64,000 bases of DNA, from contig CP044131.1 of NCBI GenBank assembly GCA_008727115.1, positions 868,001-932,000 of the forward strand, read 5' to 3'. Origin of the DNA: Comamonas testosteroni (GTDB taxonomy: Bacteria > Pseudomonadota > Gammaproteobacteria > Burkholderiales > Burkholderiaceae_C). Shown one piece after another: positions 28,929-38,583 of this stretch. The notes under the pieces were generated by a model that saw nothing but the letters and a program-made list of their open reading frames with translations, was not told the DNA's origin and did not search any database. The translations under genes were made by a program, and so were the position numbers. The stretch's first letter is position 1, and each line of letters opens with the position of its first letter.

Positions 28929-29101
28929 TCAAGCCCGGCGCGTGCAGCAGTTTTAATCACCGGAATTGTTAAAAATGATAGTGATGAAGCGGACGACGCC
29001 TCTATCTGCTGGTTTTGTTGCATGTACTTGCATTACGCTGTCCGTTAGCTTGGCCGAACGTCCCGCTTGGATAAGGGGCTAAGGTAAGCTTGCGCCTGCG
29101 T

Positions 29102-31465
29102 ATGACATACACATTGAACGCTTCAAAGGCGTCTTCTTCCAGTAAAGCCAAATCTCGCGCTGCCACTCCGCGCTACGGGGTGATTCGTTTCAGCCAGGAG
29201 GTTTTGCTGCTGATTGGCCTGCTGGGTCTGGTGTTCTGGCTCATGGCCATGTTTACCTACTCGCCACAAGATGCAGCCTGGTCCACCTCCGGGGCCGGGC
29301 AAATGCCGTTCGTCCATAACTGGATGGGGCGTGTGGGCGCCTGGCTGGCTGACGCCTGCTACTTTGGTTTTGGCATGTCCGTCTGGTGGCTGGTACTGGC
29401 GGCCGTGCAGACCTGGATGACCTCGCTGGTGCGCTGGATGCGTGGCGGGGTCAACAAAGACGGCAGCCCCCTGGCGCTGATGCCGCTGTGGCGTCGCCGT
29501 TTTCTGTTCTGGGGCGGGCTGGCCATCTTGATGGTGGCCAGCTGCACCCTGGAGTGGACGCGCTTGTACCGTTTCGAGAACTTGCTGCCAGGCCCTGCTG
29601 GTGGCGTGTTTGGTTACATGATGGGCTTCAATGCCCTCAAATGGCTGGGTTTTGCGGGTTCTGGCCTGATGGGTATCTGCCTGTTCGTGCTGGGCGCTGC
29701 CATGGTGTTCGGATTTTCTTGGGGCAAGCTGGCCGAGGGGCTGGGCGCGCGTCTGGATGGCATGGTTCAGTTTGGCCGCGAGCGTCGTGAAATCGCCAAG
29801 GACGTATCCGCCGGCAAAAAAGCAGCGCGTGAGCGTGAGGAAGTAGTGTTCGATCGCACCGATGGAGCGATCACCGCCCCTGTGCATCAGCCCGTGCAAA
29901 TCATTGAACCCGCCTTGCAGGAACACGCCCAGCCCAGCGCCCGCGTGGTCAAGGAGCGCCAGAAGCCGCTGTTTGTGGATCACCCCGACAGCAAGCTGCC
30001 CCAGGTCGACCTGCTGGATGAGGCACAGCAGCGTCAGGAGTCTGTCTCTGCCGAAACGCTGGAGATGACCAGCCGTCTGATCGAAAAGCGCCTCAAGGAC
30101 TTTGGCGTGGAAGTGCGCGTGGTCGCTGCCATGCCGGGCCCGGTCATCACGCGTTACGAGATCGAGCCTGCCACGGGTGTCAAGGGCTCGCAGATTGTGA
30201 ATCTGGCCAAGGACTTGGCGCGTTCGCTGTCGCTGGTGTCGATTCGTGTGATCGAAACCATTCCCGGTAAGAACTTCATGGCGCTGGAATTGCCCAACGC
30301 CAAGCGCCAGTCCATTCGCCTGTCCGAAGTGCTGGGCTCGCAGGTCTATCACGATGCCAAGAGCATGCTGACCATGGGTCTGGGCAAGGACATCGTGGGC
30401 AACCCGGTGGTGGCCGATCTGGCCAAGATGCCCCACGTGCTGGTGGCCGGTACCACCGGCTCGGGCAAGTCCGTGGGTATCAACGCCATGATCCTGTCTT
30501 TGCTCTACAAGGCAGAGGCGCGTGATGTTCGCCTGCTGATGATCGACCCCAAGATGCTGGAGATGTCGGTCTACGAAGGCATTCCGCACTTGTTGTGCCC
30601 TGTGGTCACCGACATGAAGCAGGCCGCCAATGGCCTGAACTGGTGCGTGGCCGAGATGGAACGCCGCTACAAGTTGATGAGCAAGATGGGTGTGCGCAAT
30701 CTGGCGGGCTACAACACCAAGATCGACGAAGCCAAGGCGCGTGAGGAGTCGATTCCGAATCCCTTCAGCCTGACGCCCGAAGAGCCCGAGCCGCTGCAGC
30801 GTCTGCCGCATATCGTCATCGTGATCGACGAGCTGGCCGACCTGATGATGGTGGTGGGCAAGAAGATTGAAGAGCTGATTGCCCGTCTGGCGCAGAAGGC
30901 GCGTGCGGCGGGCATTCACCTGATTTTGGCCACCCAGCGCCCCAGCGTGGACGTGATCACCGGCCTGATCAAGGCCAATATCCCGACCCGTATTGCGTTT
31001 CAGGTCTCCAGCAAAATCGACAGCCGTACCGTACTGGACCAGATGGGCGCCGAGAGCTTGCTGGGCATGGGCGACATGCTTTACATGGCCAGCGGCACCG
31101 GCCTGCCTGTTCGCGTGCACGGAGCCTTTGTCTCAGACGATGAAGTGCACCGCGTCGTCAGCTACCTCAAGGAGCAAGGTGACCCTGACTACATCGAAGG
31201 CGTGCTGGAAGGTGGCACGGTCGACGGTGAAGGCGAGGAAGGTGGCGAAGGCGGGGGCGGCGAAAAGGATGAGCTGTACGACCATGCGGTCGAGATCGTG
31301 CTGAAAGACCGCAAGGCCAGCATTTCCTACGTTCAGCGCAAACTGCGCATTGGTTACAACCGCTCGGCCAATCTGCTGGAGCAGATGGAGAGGGCCGGTC
31401 TGGTCAGCTCGCTCACTTCCAGTGGGCAGCGTGACGTGCTGGTTCCTAATCGAGAAGCCCCCTGA
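29102..31465 (+). CDS. ftsK: DNA translocase FtsK
   Basis: 787-aa septal DNA pump that moves chromosome dimers to dif. Four transmembrane segments lie in the first about 200 residues, then a linker of about 150 residues (shorter than the E. coli one), the alpha/beta motor with Walker [11 protein letters not shown] near residue 447-456 and Walker [14 protein letters not shown], and the gamma winged-helix domain [18 protein letters not shown]... with [19 protein letters not shown] for KOPS binding. ATG 29102 is used; TTG 29090 is an alternative. The stop codon lies inside copy 2 of the GC-rich repeat. lolA follows. Confidence 0.95.
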   Translation: MTYTLNASKASSSSKAKSRAATPRYGVIRFSQEVLLLIGLLGLVFWLMAMFTYSPQDAAWSTSGAGQMPFVHNWMGRVGAWLADACYFGFGMSVWWLVLAAVQTWMTSLVRWMRGGVNKDGSPLALMPLWRRRFLFWGGLAILMVASCTLEWTRLYRFENLLPGPAGGVFGYMMGFNALKWLGFAGSGLMGICLFVLGAAMVFGFSWGKLAEGLGARLDGMVQFGRERREIAKDVSAGKKAAREREEVVFDRTDGAITAPVHQPVQIIEPALQEHAQPSARVVKERQKPLFVDHPDSKLPQVDLLDEAQQRQESVSAETLEMTSRLIEKRLKDFGVEVRVVAAMPGPVITRYEIEPATGVKGSQIVNLAKDLARSLSLVSIRVIETIPGKNFMALELPNAKRQSIRLSEVLGSQVYHDAKSMLTMGLGKDIVGNPVVADLAKMPHVLVAGTTGSGKSVGINAMILSLLYKAEARDVRLLMIDPKMLEMSVYEGIPHLLCPVVTDMKQAANGLNWCVAEMERRYKLMSKMGVRNLAGYNTKIDEAKAREESIPNPFSLTPEEPEPLQRLPHIVIVIDELADLMMVVGKKIEELIARLAQKARAAGIHLILATQRPSVDVITGLIKANIPTRIAFQVSSKIDSRTVLDQMGAESLLGMGDMLYMASGTGLPVRVHGAFVSDDEVHRVVSYLKEQGDPDYIEGVLEGGTVDGEGEEGGEGGGGEKDELYDHAVEIVLKDRKASISYVQRKLRIGYNRSANLLEQMERAGLVSSLTSSGQRDVLVPNREAP

Positions 31466-31536
31466 GGCGCTTTGCGCCTTCCCCCGAGGGGGATGACACC
31501 TTCGCCGCGAGGCGGCTCTTGCTCGGTGTCTCTGGC
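31458..31536. repeat. GC-rich ~80-bp intergenic repeat, copy 2
   Basis: CCCCCTGAGGCGCTTTGCGC ... GCTCGGTGTCTCTGGC, same order of hairpins as 20227-20308. It begins eight bases before the end of ftsK, so the ftsK stop codon is part of the repeat. Confidence 0.7.
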
Positions 31537-31562
31537 ACAGGGGTAATTTTCGGAGAGCTTCT

Positions 31563-32198
31563 ATGAAGAAATTAATTACTGCAATTTTGATAGCTGGTGG
31601 CGTAAGTGCTGCTTGGGCTGATGGCCTGAAAAGCCTTGAATCCTTCATGAAGAACACGCGTGCCGGCAAGGCTGAGTTCACGCAGACGGTGACTTCCCCC
31701 CCGAAGGCGGGACAGGAAGCGCGCAGCAAGGTTTCCAGCGGCAGTTTCGAGTTCCAGCGCCCGGGCAAATTCAAGTTCAACTACACCAAGCCTTTTGAGC
31801 AGCTCATCGTTGCCGATGGCAAGACGCTGTGGCTGTATGACGCAGACCTGAACCAGGTGACCGAGCGTGCGCAGGCTCAGGCTTTGGGCAGTACGCCTGC
31901 CGCGATCCTGACATCCGCCACAGACCTGAAAGCCTTGAAGGCCGATTTTGATTTGAGTGCTGAGCCTGACTCCGAGGGGCTGGAGTGGGTCATGGCGTCG
32001 CCTAAGCAAAAAGGCGGGCAGCTCAAGAGTGTGCGCGTAGGCTTTACGCCCGAAGGCCAATTGGCTGCGCTCAGCATCGAAGACAGCTTTGGTCAGCACT
32101 CCTTGATGAAATTCCAGTCATTGCAGGCACAAGCCTCTTTGCCTGCCTCGACGTTCCAGTTCATGGTGCCCAAGGGGGCTGATGTGCTCAAGCAGTGA
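31563..32198 (+). CDS. lolA: Outer membrane lipoprotein carrier protein LolA
   Basis: 211-aa periplasmic chaperone that ferries lipoproteins from LolCDE to LolB. Signal peptide MKKLITAILIAGGVSAAWA with cleavage after AWA; mature part begins DGLKSLESFM. The FTQTV element and PGKFKFNYTKPFEQLIVADGKTLWLYD are family-typical. Downstream of ftsK in the usual ftsK-lolA-rarA order. The DNA encoding the signal peptide core resembles the dispersed repeat half-site (see findings). Confidence 0.93.
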   Translation: MKKLITAILIAGGVSAAWADGLKSLESFMKNTRAGKAEFTQTVTSPPKAGQEARSKVSSGSFEFQRPGKFKFNYTKPFEQLIVADGKTLWLYDADLNQVTERAQAQALGSTPAAILTSATDLKALKADFDLSAEPDSEGLEWVMASPKQKGGQLKSVRVGFTPEGQLAALSIEDSFGQHSLMKFQSLQAQASLPASTFQFMVPKGADVLKQ

Positions 32199-32235
32199 AT
32201 GCCGAGCCTTAAAAGGTATCTGGCTATGCCCCTGT

Positions 32236-32272
32236 AAAAAAGGCCTGCAGACTCAATCTGCAGGCCTTTTTT
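32236..32272 (+). terminator. Terminator after lolA
   Basis: AAAAAAGGCCTGCAGA / TCTGCAGGCCTTTTTT, a near-perfect stem with A/T tracts on both sides, so it may also serve the convergent brnQ. Confidence 0.9.
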
Positions 32273-32344
32273 ATGGAAAAGAGAGCCGATCCCTTGCACA
32301 GAAAGCGTAGGCTGCTACGCTTTTTGTAGTTCTCGTGACTTCTT

Positions 32345-33673
32345 TCAGGAGTGCGTCCTGCTTGTTGCTGCAGGCTCGCTGCTGTTGAAAAGATCCAGCA
32401 CGCCAACAATCACCAGCACGCAGACTACAGGTGTGACCCAACCCATACCCAGGGCTGCGCCGGGCAGGCTGTCGAGCCACGCAGGAGTCAGAGTATCGAG
32501 CTTGGCGGCCTTGGCTGCGTCGAACAGGCCGAAAACCAGTGCTGTCAGCATGACGGGGACATAGACGCGCGAAGGCGCATTCCAGCGATGCAGGAGACTC
32601 AGGGCAATCAGTGCAATGGCCAGAGGGTACAGGCCCACCAGCACAGGTACGGCCACGGCAATCAGCTGAGCCAGGCCCTGGTTGGCTACGGCAGTGCTGA
32701 AAACGGACAAGCCAATGACCATGGTTCGGTAGGGGATGCCGGTCAGATTGCTGAAAAAGGCACTGCAGGCCGTAATCAGGCCCACGCCTGTGGTCAGGCA
32801 GGCCAGCATGATGACGATGGACAACAGCCACATGCCTGCAGGGCCGAAGGTTTGCTGGACGAAGGCGGTAAGAATCTGCACGCCGGTGGTGGCATTGGCG
32901 GCCAGATCGCTATTGGTGGCACCCAGATACATCAGCGAGACATAGACCAGACCCAGGCAGGTCGCAGCAATGATGCCTGCGTAGATGCAGTAGCGGGTGT
33001 GCAGCCTGCTGTCGGTAATGCCGGCCGCCTTGATCGCGTTGACGATGACCAAGCCGAAGACCAGCGATGCCAAGGCATCCATGGTCTGGTAGCCCTGCAA
33101 GAAGCCTTCTGAAAATGCAGCAGCCTGTGTGGCATAGGCCTCGGTGCCGGTGCTGTAGCCATCAACAGGCGCCAGGACTGCCGAGCCACCCAGCACTACT
33201 AGCGCAAGAATCAGAACGGGTGTGATGATCTTGCCCACGTTGTCCATGAGCTTGCCGGGAAACAGAGACAGCAAGGCGACCAGGACAAAATAGGTGATGG
33301 TAAAGGCCAGAAGCATGCCGGGTGTGTTGCCGACGAAGGGAGCCAGCCCCATTTCGAAGGACACGGTGGCGGTACGCGGTGTTGCGAACAGGGGGCCAAT
33401 GGTCAGATACACCGCCACGGCTAGCACGATGCCGGCTATGCGGCCCATGGGGTTGGTCAAGGTGTCCAGACCGCCGCCCACACGAGCAAGAGCTACGACA
33501 CCCAGCAGGGGCAGGCCGACGCCGGTCAGCAAAAATCCAGTAGACGCCCCCAGCAGGTTCTCGCCTGCTGCCATGCCGACCATGGGCGGGAAAATAATAT
33601 TGCCTGCTCCGAGGAACAAGGCAAAAGTCATGAAGCCGAGGGCAAAAATGTCCCAGGTCTTGAGTTTTTTCAT
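32345..33673 (-). CDS. brnQ: Branched-chain amino acid transporter (BrnQ/LivII carrier)
   Basis: 442-aa cation-coupled carrier for Leu, Ile and Val with 12 hydrophobic segments. Family hallmarks: GFMTFALFLGAGNIIFPPMVG near residues 12-32 and LFATPRTATVSFEMG. Start at 33673 (MKKLKTWDIFALG); the frame remains open for a further 366 bases upstream, but those residues lack family similarity or membrane character. The gene is opposite to lolA and rarA. It duplicates, functionally, the livHMGF ABC system encoded 2 kb away. Confidence 0.92.
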   Translation of the reverse strand: MKKLKTWDIFALGFMTFALFLGAGNIIFPPMVGMAAGENLLGASTGFLLTGVGLPLLGVVALARVGGGLDTLTNPMGRIAGIVLAVAVYLTIGPLFATPRTATVSFEMGLAPFVGNTPGMLLAFTITYFVLVALLSLFPGKLMDNVGKIITPVLILALVVLGGSAVLAPVDGYSTGTEAYATQAAAFSEGFLQGYQTMDALASLVFGLVIVNAIKAAGITDSRLHTRYCIYAGIIAATCLGLVYVSLMYLGATNSDLAANATTGVQILTAFVQQTFGPAGMWLLSIVIMLACLTTGVGLITACSAFFSNLTGIPYRTMVIGLSVFSTAVANQGLAQLIAVAVPVLVGLYPLAIALIALSLLHRWNAPSRVYVPVMLTALVFGLFDAAKAAKLDTLTPAWLDSLPGAALGMGWVTPVVCVLVIVGVLDLFNSSEPAATSRTHS

Positions 33674-34070
33674 ACGCGTTAGCTCTGGCGTGCATTCATT
33701 GCACGCCTCAGAAGCGGTTGGGAACCAAGGAAAGTTGCGGATGCTTTCGATTGATTTCTGGCTGATGGTGGTGGCCGAATCAGTCACAAGCAATGCACGA
33801 AGCCGATGAGGCGGCAGGCAATGCATCTGAACGCGCTGCTTGGCCTGGTTTGTGGCAGGCTGAAAAAGCAGTATTTCCATGAAGGAGAGGGGTGGCCTCG
33901 CCAATGGAGAGATTGAATCCGTCGAAACGCTATTCTCTCTTATGAGAAATTCTGATAGCCATGCAGGGTTTAAAGCGAGCCTGTAGATGCGGCGCAGACA
34001 GCGCCGAGTTCTGCATGCTGGATGCACTGAGCACACCATAAGGGCTCAGGCGTTGGATACTTGAGGGGTC
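33674..34070. other. Intergenic region between brnQ and rarA
   Basis: 397 bases between divergent genes, with promoters expected for both. Visible: a GCGTGCA / TGCACGC hairpin at 33690-33708 just upstream of brnQ, in what would be its leader, and a TTCTC-N6-GAGAA dyad at 33933-33948. I see no convincing sigma-70 pair and no gene, although an open frame runs through on the reverse strand. Confidence 0.4.
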
Positions 34071-35399
34071 ATGGTCAAGCACAACAACACCCAATCTTCC
34101 GCTTCTCCCCATCAACCGCTGGCCGAACGCCTGCGTCCGCACACGCTGGCCGAAGTCATCGGTCAGCAGCATGTGTTGGGTGAGGGTATGCCGCTGCGCC
34201 TGGCGTTTGAGTCAGGTCGTCCGCATAGCTGCATCCTCTGGGGCCCGCCCGGTGTTGGCAAGACCACGATTGCACGGCTCATGGCCGATGCATTTGATGC
34301 GCAGTTCATCTCCATCAGCGCCGTGTTGGGCGGTGTCAAAGATATTCGTGAGGCGGTGGAGCAGGCCCAGGCGGCGCGTGATGGCCTGATGCAGCAGCGC
34401 ACCATCGTGTTTGTGGACGAGGTGCACCGCTTCAACAAAAGCCAGCAGGACGCATTTCTGCCTCATGTGGAAAGCGGGCTGTTCACCTTTATTGGTGCGA
34501 CGACGGAGAACCCATCGTTCGAGGTCAATTCGGCGCTGCTGTCGCGCGCAGCCGTCTATGTGCTGCAAAGCCTGAGCACCGAAGATTTAAAGCAAATAGT
34601 GGCCAAAGCGCAGGCCATACAAGCGGTTCCAGCTATCGAAGATGAAGCGCTGGAGCGGCTGATCGCCTATGCCGATGGCGATGCCAGAAGGTTGCTGAAC
34701 ACGCTGGAGACCCTGGCCATCACGGCCGAGCAGGCCAAGGTGGGAGCGATCACCGATGCCTGGCTGCTCAAGGTGCTGGGCGAGCGTATGCGCCGCTACG
34801 ACAAGGGCGGAGAGCAGTTCTACGACACCATCAGTGCCTTGCACAAATCGGTGCGTGGTTCGGACCCCGATGCGGCGCTGTACTGGTTTTGCCGCATGCT
34901 GGACGGCGGGGCAGACCCACGCTATCTGGCGCGGCGCATTGTGCGCATGGCCTGGGAGGACATCGGACTGGCCGACCCGCGTGCCATGCAGATGTGCAAC
35001 GACGCGGCTGCCACTTATGAGCGCCTGGGCAGCCCCGAGGGTGAGCTGGCGCTGGCCCAGGCTGTGATCTATCTGGCCGTGGCGCCCAAGAGCAATGCCG
35101 GTTACATGGCCTACAACAAGGCCAAGGCCTTTGTGAAGGGCGATACGACCCGGCCTGTGCCCCTGCATCTGCGCAACGCGCCGACCAAGCTGATGAAGCA
35201 GCTGGATTACGGTAAGGACTACCGCTACGCGCACAGCGAAGAGGGCGGTTTTGCCGCCGGTGAAAGCTATCTGCCTGAGGGCATGGAAGAGCCAGGCTTT
35301 TATCAACCCGTGCCGCGCGGCCTGGAAATCAAGATCGGGCAGAAGTTGGCAGAGCTCAAAGCGCTCAATGAAGAAGCTCGCGGCAAAGATAGAGAGTAA
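34071..35399 (+). CDS. rarA: Replication-associated recombination protein A (MgsA)
   Basis: 442-aa AAA+ ATPase of the RarA/WRNIP1 family acting at stalled forks. LAERLRPHTLAEVIGQQHVL opens the domain, Walker A GPPGVGKTT near residue 60-68, Walker B TIVFVDEVHRFNKSQQD, sensor GATTENPSFEVN, and the C-terminal tetramerisation part DVRRYDKGG... HKSVRGSDPDAALYW and the NAPTKLMKQLDYGKDY motif. Start at ATG 34071. Residues about 178-192 (VAKAQAIQAVPAI) lie at a place where the DNA resembles the dispersed repeat. Confidence 0.95.
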   Translation: MVKHNNTQSSASPHQPLAERLRPHTLAEVIGQQHVLGEGMPLRLAFESGRPHSCILWGPPGVGKTTIARLMADAFDAQFISISAVLGGVKDIREAVEQAQAARDGLMQQRTIVFVDEVHRFNKSQQDAFLPHVESGLFTFIGATTENPSFEVNSALLSRAAVYVLQSLSTEDLKQIVAKAQAIQAVPAIEDEALERLIAYADGDARRLLNTLETLAITAEQAKVGAITDAWLLKVLGERMRRYDKGGEQFYDTISALHKSVRGSDPDAALYWFCRMLDGGADPRYLARRIVRMAWEDIGLADPRAMQMCNDAAATYERLGSPEGELALAQAVIYLAVAPKSNAGYMAYNKAKAFVKGDTTRPVPLHLRNAPTKLMKQLDYGKDYRYAHSEEGGFAAGESYLPEGMEEPGFYQPVPRGLEIKIGQKLAELKALNEEARGKDRE

Positions 35400-35760
35400 G
35401 GGCGCTTGTAAAGCGCGAGTTGCCCGGGTGTTGTATGCCGGTTACTAGTTGAAAGCCCCGTTCTTGGTGGATTTTTCAGCGGCTTTCGCTAGTTTGATCA
35501 GTGAGGTGTGGCTAAGTGCCTGTATTTATGGGAGGTGCGTTGGCCAACGGAATGCTTGCACATCCTGATTTGCCCAGGCGCACGGGAAACCCCGGCCCTA
35601 AATGCTGAAGACTGCTTTCTAGAATCGATTCACTTTTTTGCGGCAAGCCACCCACAAAGTGGCAGACGGCATCAGAGGAACCATGGCATCGCTGGCTCCG
35701 TCGTTCGGGATGAGAGGCTTGCAGTGTCTCCGTCTTGAATCGAAAGAAGGGGTCGTGCTT
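35400..35760 (+). other. Upstream region of the liv operon
   Basis: 361 bases with no gene. A GAAAGCC / GGCTTTC inverted pair lies at 35450-35488 and may terminate rarA weakly. The liv promoter should be here, but I see no clear -35/-10 pair. AGAAGGGG precedes the livH start. Confidence 0.35.
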
Positions 35761-36690
35761 ATGGATATCTTGCTGCAGCAGATCATCAATGGTCTGGTTC
35801 TGGGCAGCATGTACGCCTTGATAGCCTTGGGCTACACCATGGTGTACGGCATCATTCAGTTGATCAACTTTGCGCATGGCGAAGTGCTGATGGTGGGGGC
35901 ATTGACCAGCTGGAGTTGCATAGGCCTGATGCAAGAGGCCATGCCCAATCTGCCGGGCTGGCTGATGCTGCTGATTGCCACCATCATTGCCTGTGTGGTG
36001 GCTGCTTCACTGAATTTAGTAATCGAAAAGGTCGCTTACCGGCCGCTGCGCAACAGCCCGCGGCTGGCGCCGTTGATCACAGCCATCGGTGTCTCGATCT
36101 TGCTGCAGACCCTGGCGATGATTATCTGGAAGCCCAATTACAAGGCTTATCCCACGCTGCTGTCTTCCACGCCTTATGAAATTGGCACAGCCGTCATTAC
36201 ACCGACGCAGATTCTGGTGCTGGCGGTGACTGCAGTGGCGCTGGCCCTGCTGATGTATCTGGTCAACTACACAAAACTGGGCCGTGCCATGCGGGCCACG
36301 GCTGAAAACCCACGGGTTGCGGCGCTGATGGGCGTGAAGCCCGATATGGTGATTTCAGCCACCTTCATCATTGGCGCGGTGCTGGCGGCTATCGCCGGCA
36401 TCATGTATGCCTCCAACTACGGCACGGCCCACCACACCATGGGCTTTTTGCCGGGCCTGAAGGCTTTCACGGCGGCCGTGTTCGGTGGTATCGGCAATCT
36501 GGCGGGGGCCGTGGTCGGTGGTCTGCTGCTGGGGCTGATCGAGTCCATCGGCTCGGGTTATATCGGCGACCTGACGGGCGGTGTTCTGGGCAGTCAGTAC
36601 ACCGACATCTTTGCCTTCATCGTGCTCATCATCATCCTGACGCTGCGCCCCTCGGGCCTGCTGGGTGAGCGTGTGGCGGATCGCGCATAA
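35761..36690 (+). CDS. livH: Branched-chain amino acid ABC transporter permease LivH
   Basis: 309-aa inner-membrane permease of a high-affinity branched-chain amino acid (or amide/urea-like) ABC importer. Start at ATG 35761 (MDILLQQIINGLVLGSMYAL), the classical LivH opening; longer frames upstream lack similarity. GYTMVYGIIQLINFAHGE and RALGRAMRATAENPRVAALMGV-type EAA loop (KLGRAMRATAENPRVAALMG) are visible. First gene of a livHMGF unit; the periplasmic binding protein gene is not next to it. Confidence 0.92.
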   Translation: MDILLQQIINGLVLGSMYALIALGYTMVYGIIQLINFAHGEVLMVGALTSWSCIGLMQEAMPNLPGWLMLLIATIIACVVAASLNLVIEKVAYRPLRNSPRLAPLITAIGVSILLQTLAMIIWKPNYKAYPTLLSSTPYEIGTAVITPTQILVLAVTAVALALLMYLVNYTKLGRAMRATAENPRVAALMGVKPDMVISATFIIGAVLAAIAGIMYASNYGTAHHTMGFLPGLKAFTAAVFGGIGNLAGAVVGGLLLGLIESIGSGYIGDLTGGVLGSQYTDIFAFIVLIIILTLRPSGLLGERVADRA

Positions 36691-36699
36691 GGAGTGCCC

Positions 36700-37779
36700 A
36701 TGAAAAACAACAAGACACTCCACTGGATTCTGGGCGGCATTGGCCTGCTGGTGCTGCCACTGATCCTGCAGTACTTTGGCAATGCCTGGGTGCGTATTGC
36801 GGATCTGGCCCTGCTTTATGTGATGCTGGCGCTGGGCCTGAATATCGTGGTGGGCTACGCAGGTCTGCTGGATCTGGGCTATGTGGCTTTCTATGCCGTA
36901 GGCGCCTATATGTTTGCGCTGATGGCTTCTCCGCATCTGGCGGAAACCTTCGAGGGCTTTGCTGCCGTGTTCCCCAACGGGCTGCATACCTCCATCTGGC
37001 TGGTGATTCCGCTGGGCATGCTGATAGCAGCCTGTACGGGGGTGCTACTAGGGTTTCCGGTGCTACGGCTGAGGGGGGACTATCTGGCCATCGTGACGCT
37101 GGGCTTTGGCGAGATCATCCGCATCTTCATGAACAACCTGGACCAGCCCGTCAACATCACCAACGGCCCCAAAGGCATTGGTCAGGTGGATTCGGTCAAG
37201 ATTTTTGGGTTGGACTTGGCCAAGCGCACGGAAATCTTTGGCTACGACATTTCCTCGGTCACGCTGTACTACTACCTGTTTCTGGTGCTGGTGCTGCTGA
37301 CGGTGCTGATCTGCTACCGCCTGCAGGATTCGCGCATTGGTCGTGCCTGGATGGCGATTCGTGAAGATGAAATCGCAGCCAAGGCCATGGGCATCAATGT
37401 GCGAAATATGAAGCTGCTGGCTTTTGGCATGGGTGCTTCGTTCGGTGGCGTTGCCGGTGCCATGTTTGGTGCGTTCCAGGGCTTTGTTTCGCCAGAGTCG
37501 TTCAGCCTCATGGAGTCCATCATGATTGTTGCCATGGTAGTGCTGGGTGGTCTGGGGCATATCCCCGGTGTGATTCTGGGTGCGGTGCTGCTTTCGGCTT
37601 TGCCCGAAGTGCTGCGCTATGTGGCGGGGCCGTTGCAGGAGATGACGGGCGGGCGGCTGGATGCTTCCATCCTGCGTCAGCTGCTGATTGCTCTGGCCAT
37701 GATCGTCATCATGCTGATGCGCCCGCGCGGCCTGTGGCCAACGCCAGAGCATGGCAAAAGCCTGAACCGTGCAGCGTGA
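36700..37779 (+). CDS. livM: Branched-chain amino acid ABC transporter permease LivM
   Basis: 359-aa second permease, partner of LivH. Start ATG 36700 follows AAGGAGTGCCC, nine bases after the livH stop; a GTG six bases earlier is in frame but lies within the ribosome binding site region. VGYAGLLDLGYVAFYAVGAY and the EAA-type loop SRIGRAWMAIREDEIAAKAMGI are typical. Two hydrophobic segments open the protein, followed by eight more. Confidence 0.92.
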   Translation: MKNNKTLHWILGGIGLLVLPLILQYFGNAWVRIADLALLYVMLALGLNIVVGYAGLLDLGYVAFYAVGAYMFALMASPHLAETFEGFAAVFPNGLHTSIWLVIPLGMLIAACTGVLLGFPVLRLRGDYLAIVTLGFGEIIRIFMNNLDQPVNITNGPKGIGQVDSVKIFGLDLAKRTEIFGYDISSVTLYYYLFLVLVLLTVLICYRLQDSRIGRAWMAIREDEIAAKAMGINVRNMKLLAFGMGASFGGVAGAMFGAFQGFVSPESFSLMESIMIVAMVVLGGLGHIPGVILGAVLLSALPEVLRYVAGPLQEMTGGRLDASILRQLLIALAMIVIMLMRPRGLWPTPEHGKSLNRAA

Positions 37780-37798
37780 ACAAGGGATGTGAACTGAT

Positions 37799-38581
37799 AT
37801 GGCAGATAGCATGACTTCCACAGTCCTCCACGTCTCGGACATCTCCAAGCGCTTTGGCGGGCTGCAAGCCTTGTCGGGCGTGAACATGAAGATAGAGCGT
37901 GGTCAGGTCTATGGCCTGATTGGGCCGAATGGCGCGGGGAAAACCACTTTTTTCAACGTCATCACAGGGCTCTACACACCTGACACAGGCAAATTTGAGC
38001 TGGCTGGCAAGCCCTATGAGCCTACGGCAGTGCACAAGGTGGCCCGTGCAGGCATTGCACGCACTTTCCAGAACATTCGCCTGTTCGCTGAAATGACTGC
38101 GCTGGAGAACGTGATGGTGGGCCGCCATGTGCGCACGCATTCCGGCCTGATCGGCGCGGTGCTGCGCACCAAGGCCTTTAAAGCCGAAGAAGCCGCCATT
38201 CGTCAGCGGGCGCATGAGTTGCTGGACTATGTGGGCATTAGCAAATATGCGGATTTCCGGGCGCGCACCCTGTCTTATGGGGACCAGCGTCGCCTGGAGA
38301 TTGCACGGGCCCTGGCAACAGATCCCCAGCTGATTGCGCTGGACGAGCCTGCTGCCGGTATGAATGCCACCGAAAAAGTGCAGCTGCGTGAGTTGATTGA
38401 CCGCATTCGCAACGACCATCGCACCATCTTGCTGATTGAGCATGATGTCAAACTGGTGATGGGCCTGTGTGATCGCGTGACGGTGCTGGACTATGGCAAG
38501 CCGATTGCTGAAGGCACGCCCGCTGAAGTGCAGAAGAACGAAAAAGTGATTGAAGCCTATCTGGGTACGGGAGGCCACTGA
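37799..38581 (+). CDS. livG: Branched-chain amino acid ABC transporter ATPase LivG
   Basis: 260-aa ABC ATPase. Walker A GPNGAGKTTFF, the signature LSYGDQRRLEIARAL (LSYGDQ variant usual in LivG), Walker B LIALDEPAAGMN and the His switch IEHDVKLVMG are all present. ATG 37799 comes 19 bases after livM; livF begins two bases after its stop, so translation is probably coupled. Confidence 0.93.
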   Translation: MADSMTSTVLHVSDISKRFGGLQALSGVNMKIERGQVYGLIGPNGAGKTTFFNVITGLYTPDTGKFELAGKPYEPTAVHKVARAGIARTFQNIRLFAEMTALENVMVGRHVRTHSGLIGAVLRTKAFKAEEAAIRQRAHELLDYVGISKYADFRARTLSYGDQRRLEIARALATDPQLIALDEPAAGMNATEKVQLRELIDRIRNDHRTILLIEHDVKLVMGLCDRVTVLDYGKPIAEGTPAEVQKNEKVIEAYLGTGGH

Positions 38582-38583
38582 AG

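Noticed and set aside
33674..34039. 122-residue N-terminal extension of BrnQ
   Set aside because: No membrane or family features; the transporter begins MKKLKTWDIF and the frame is open by chance.
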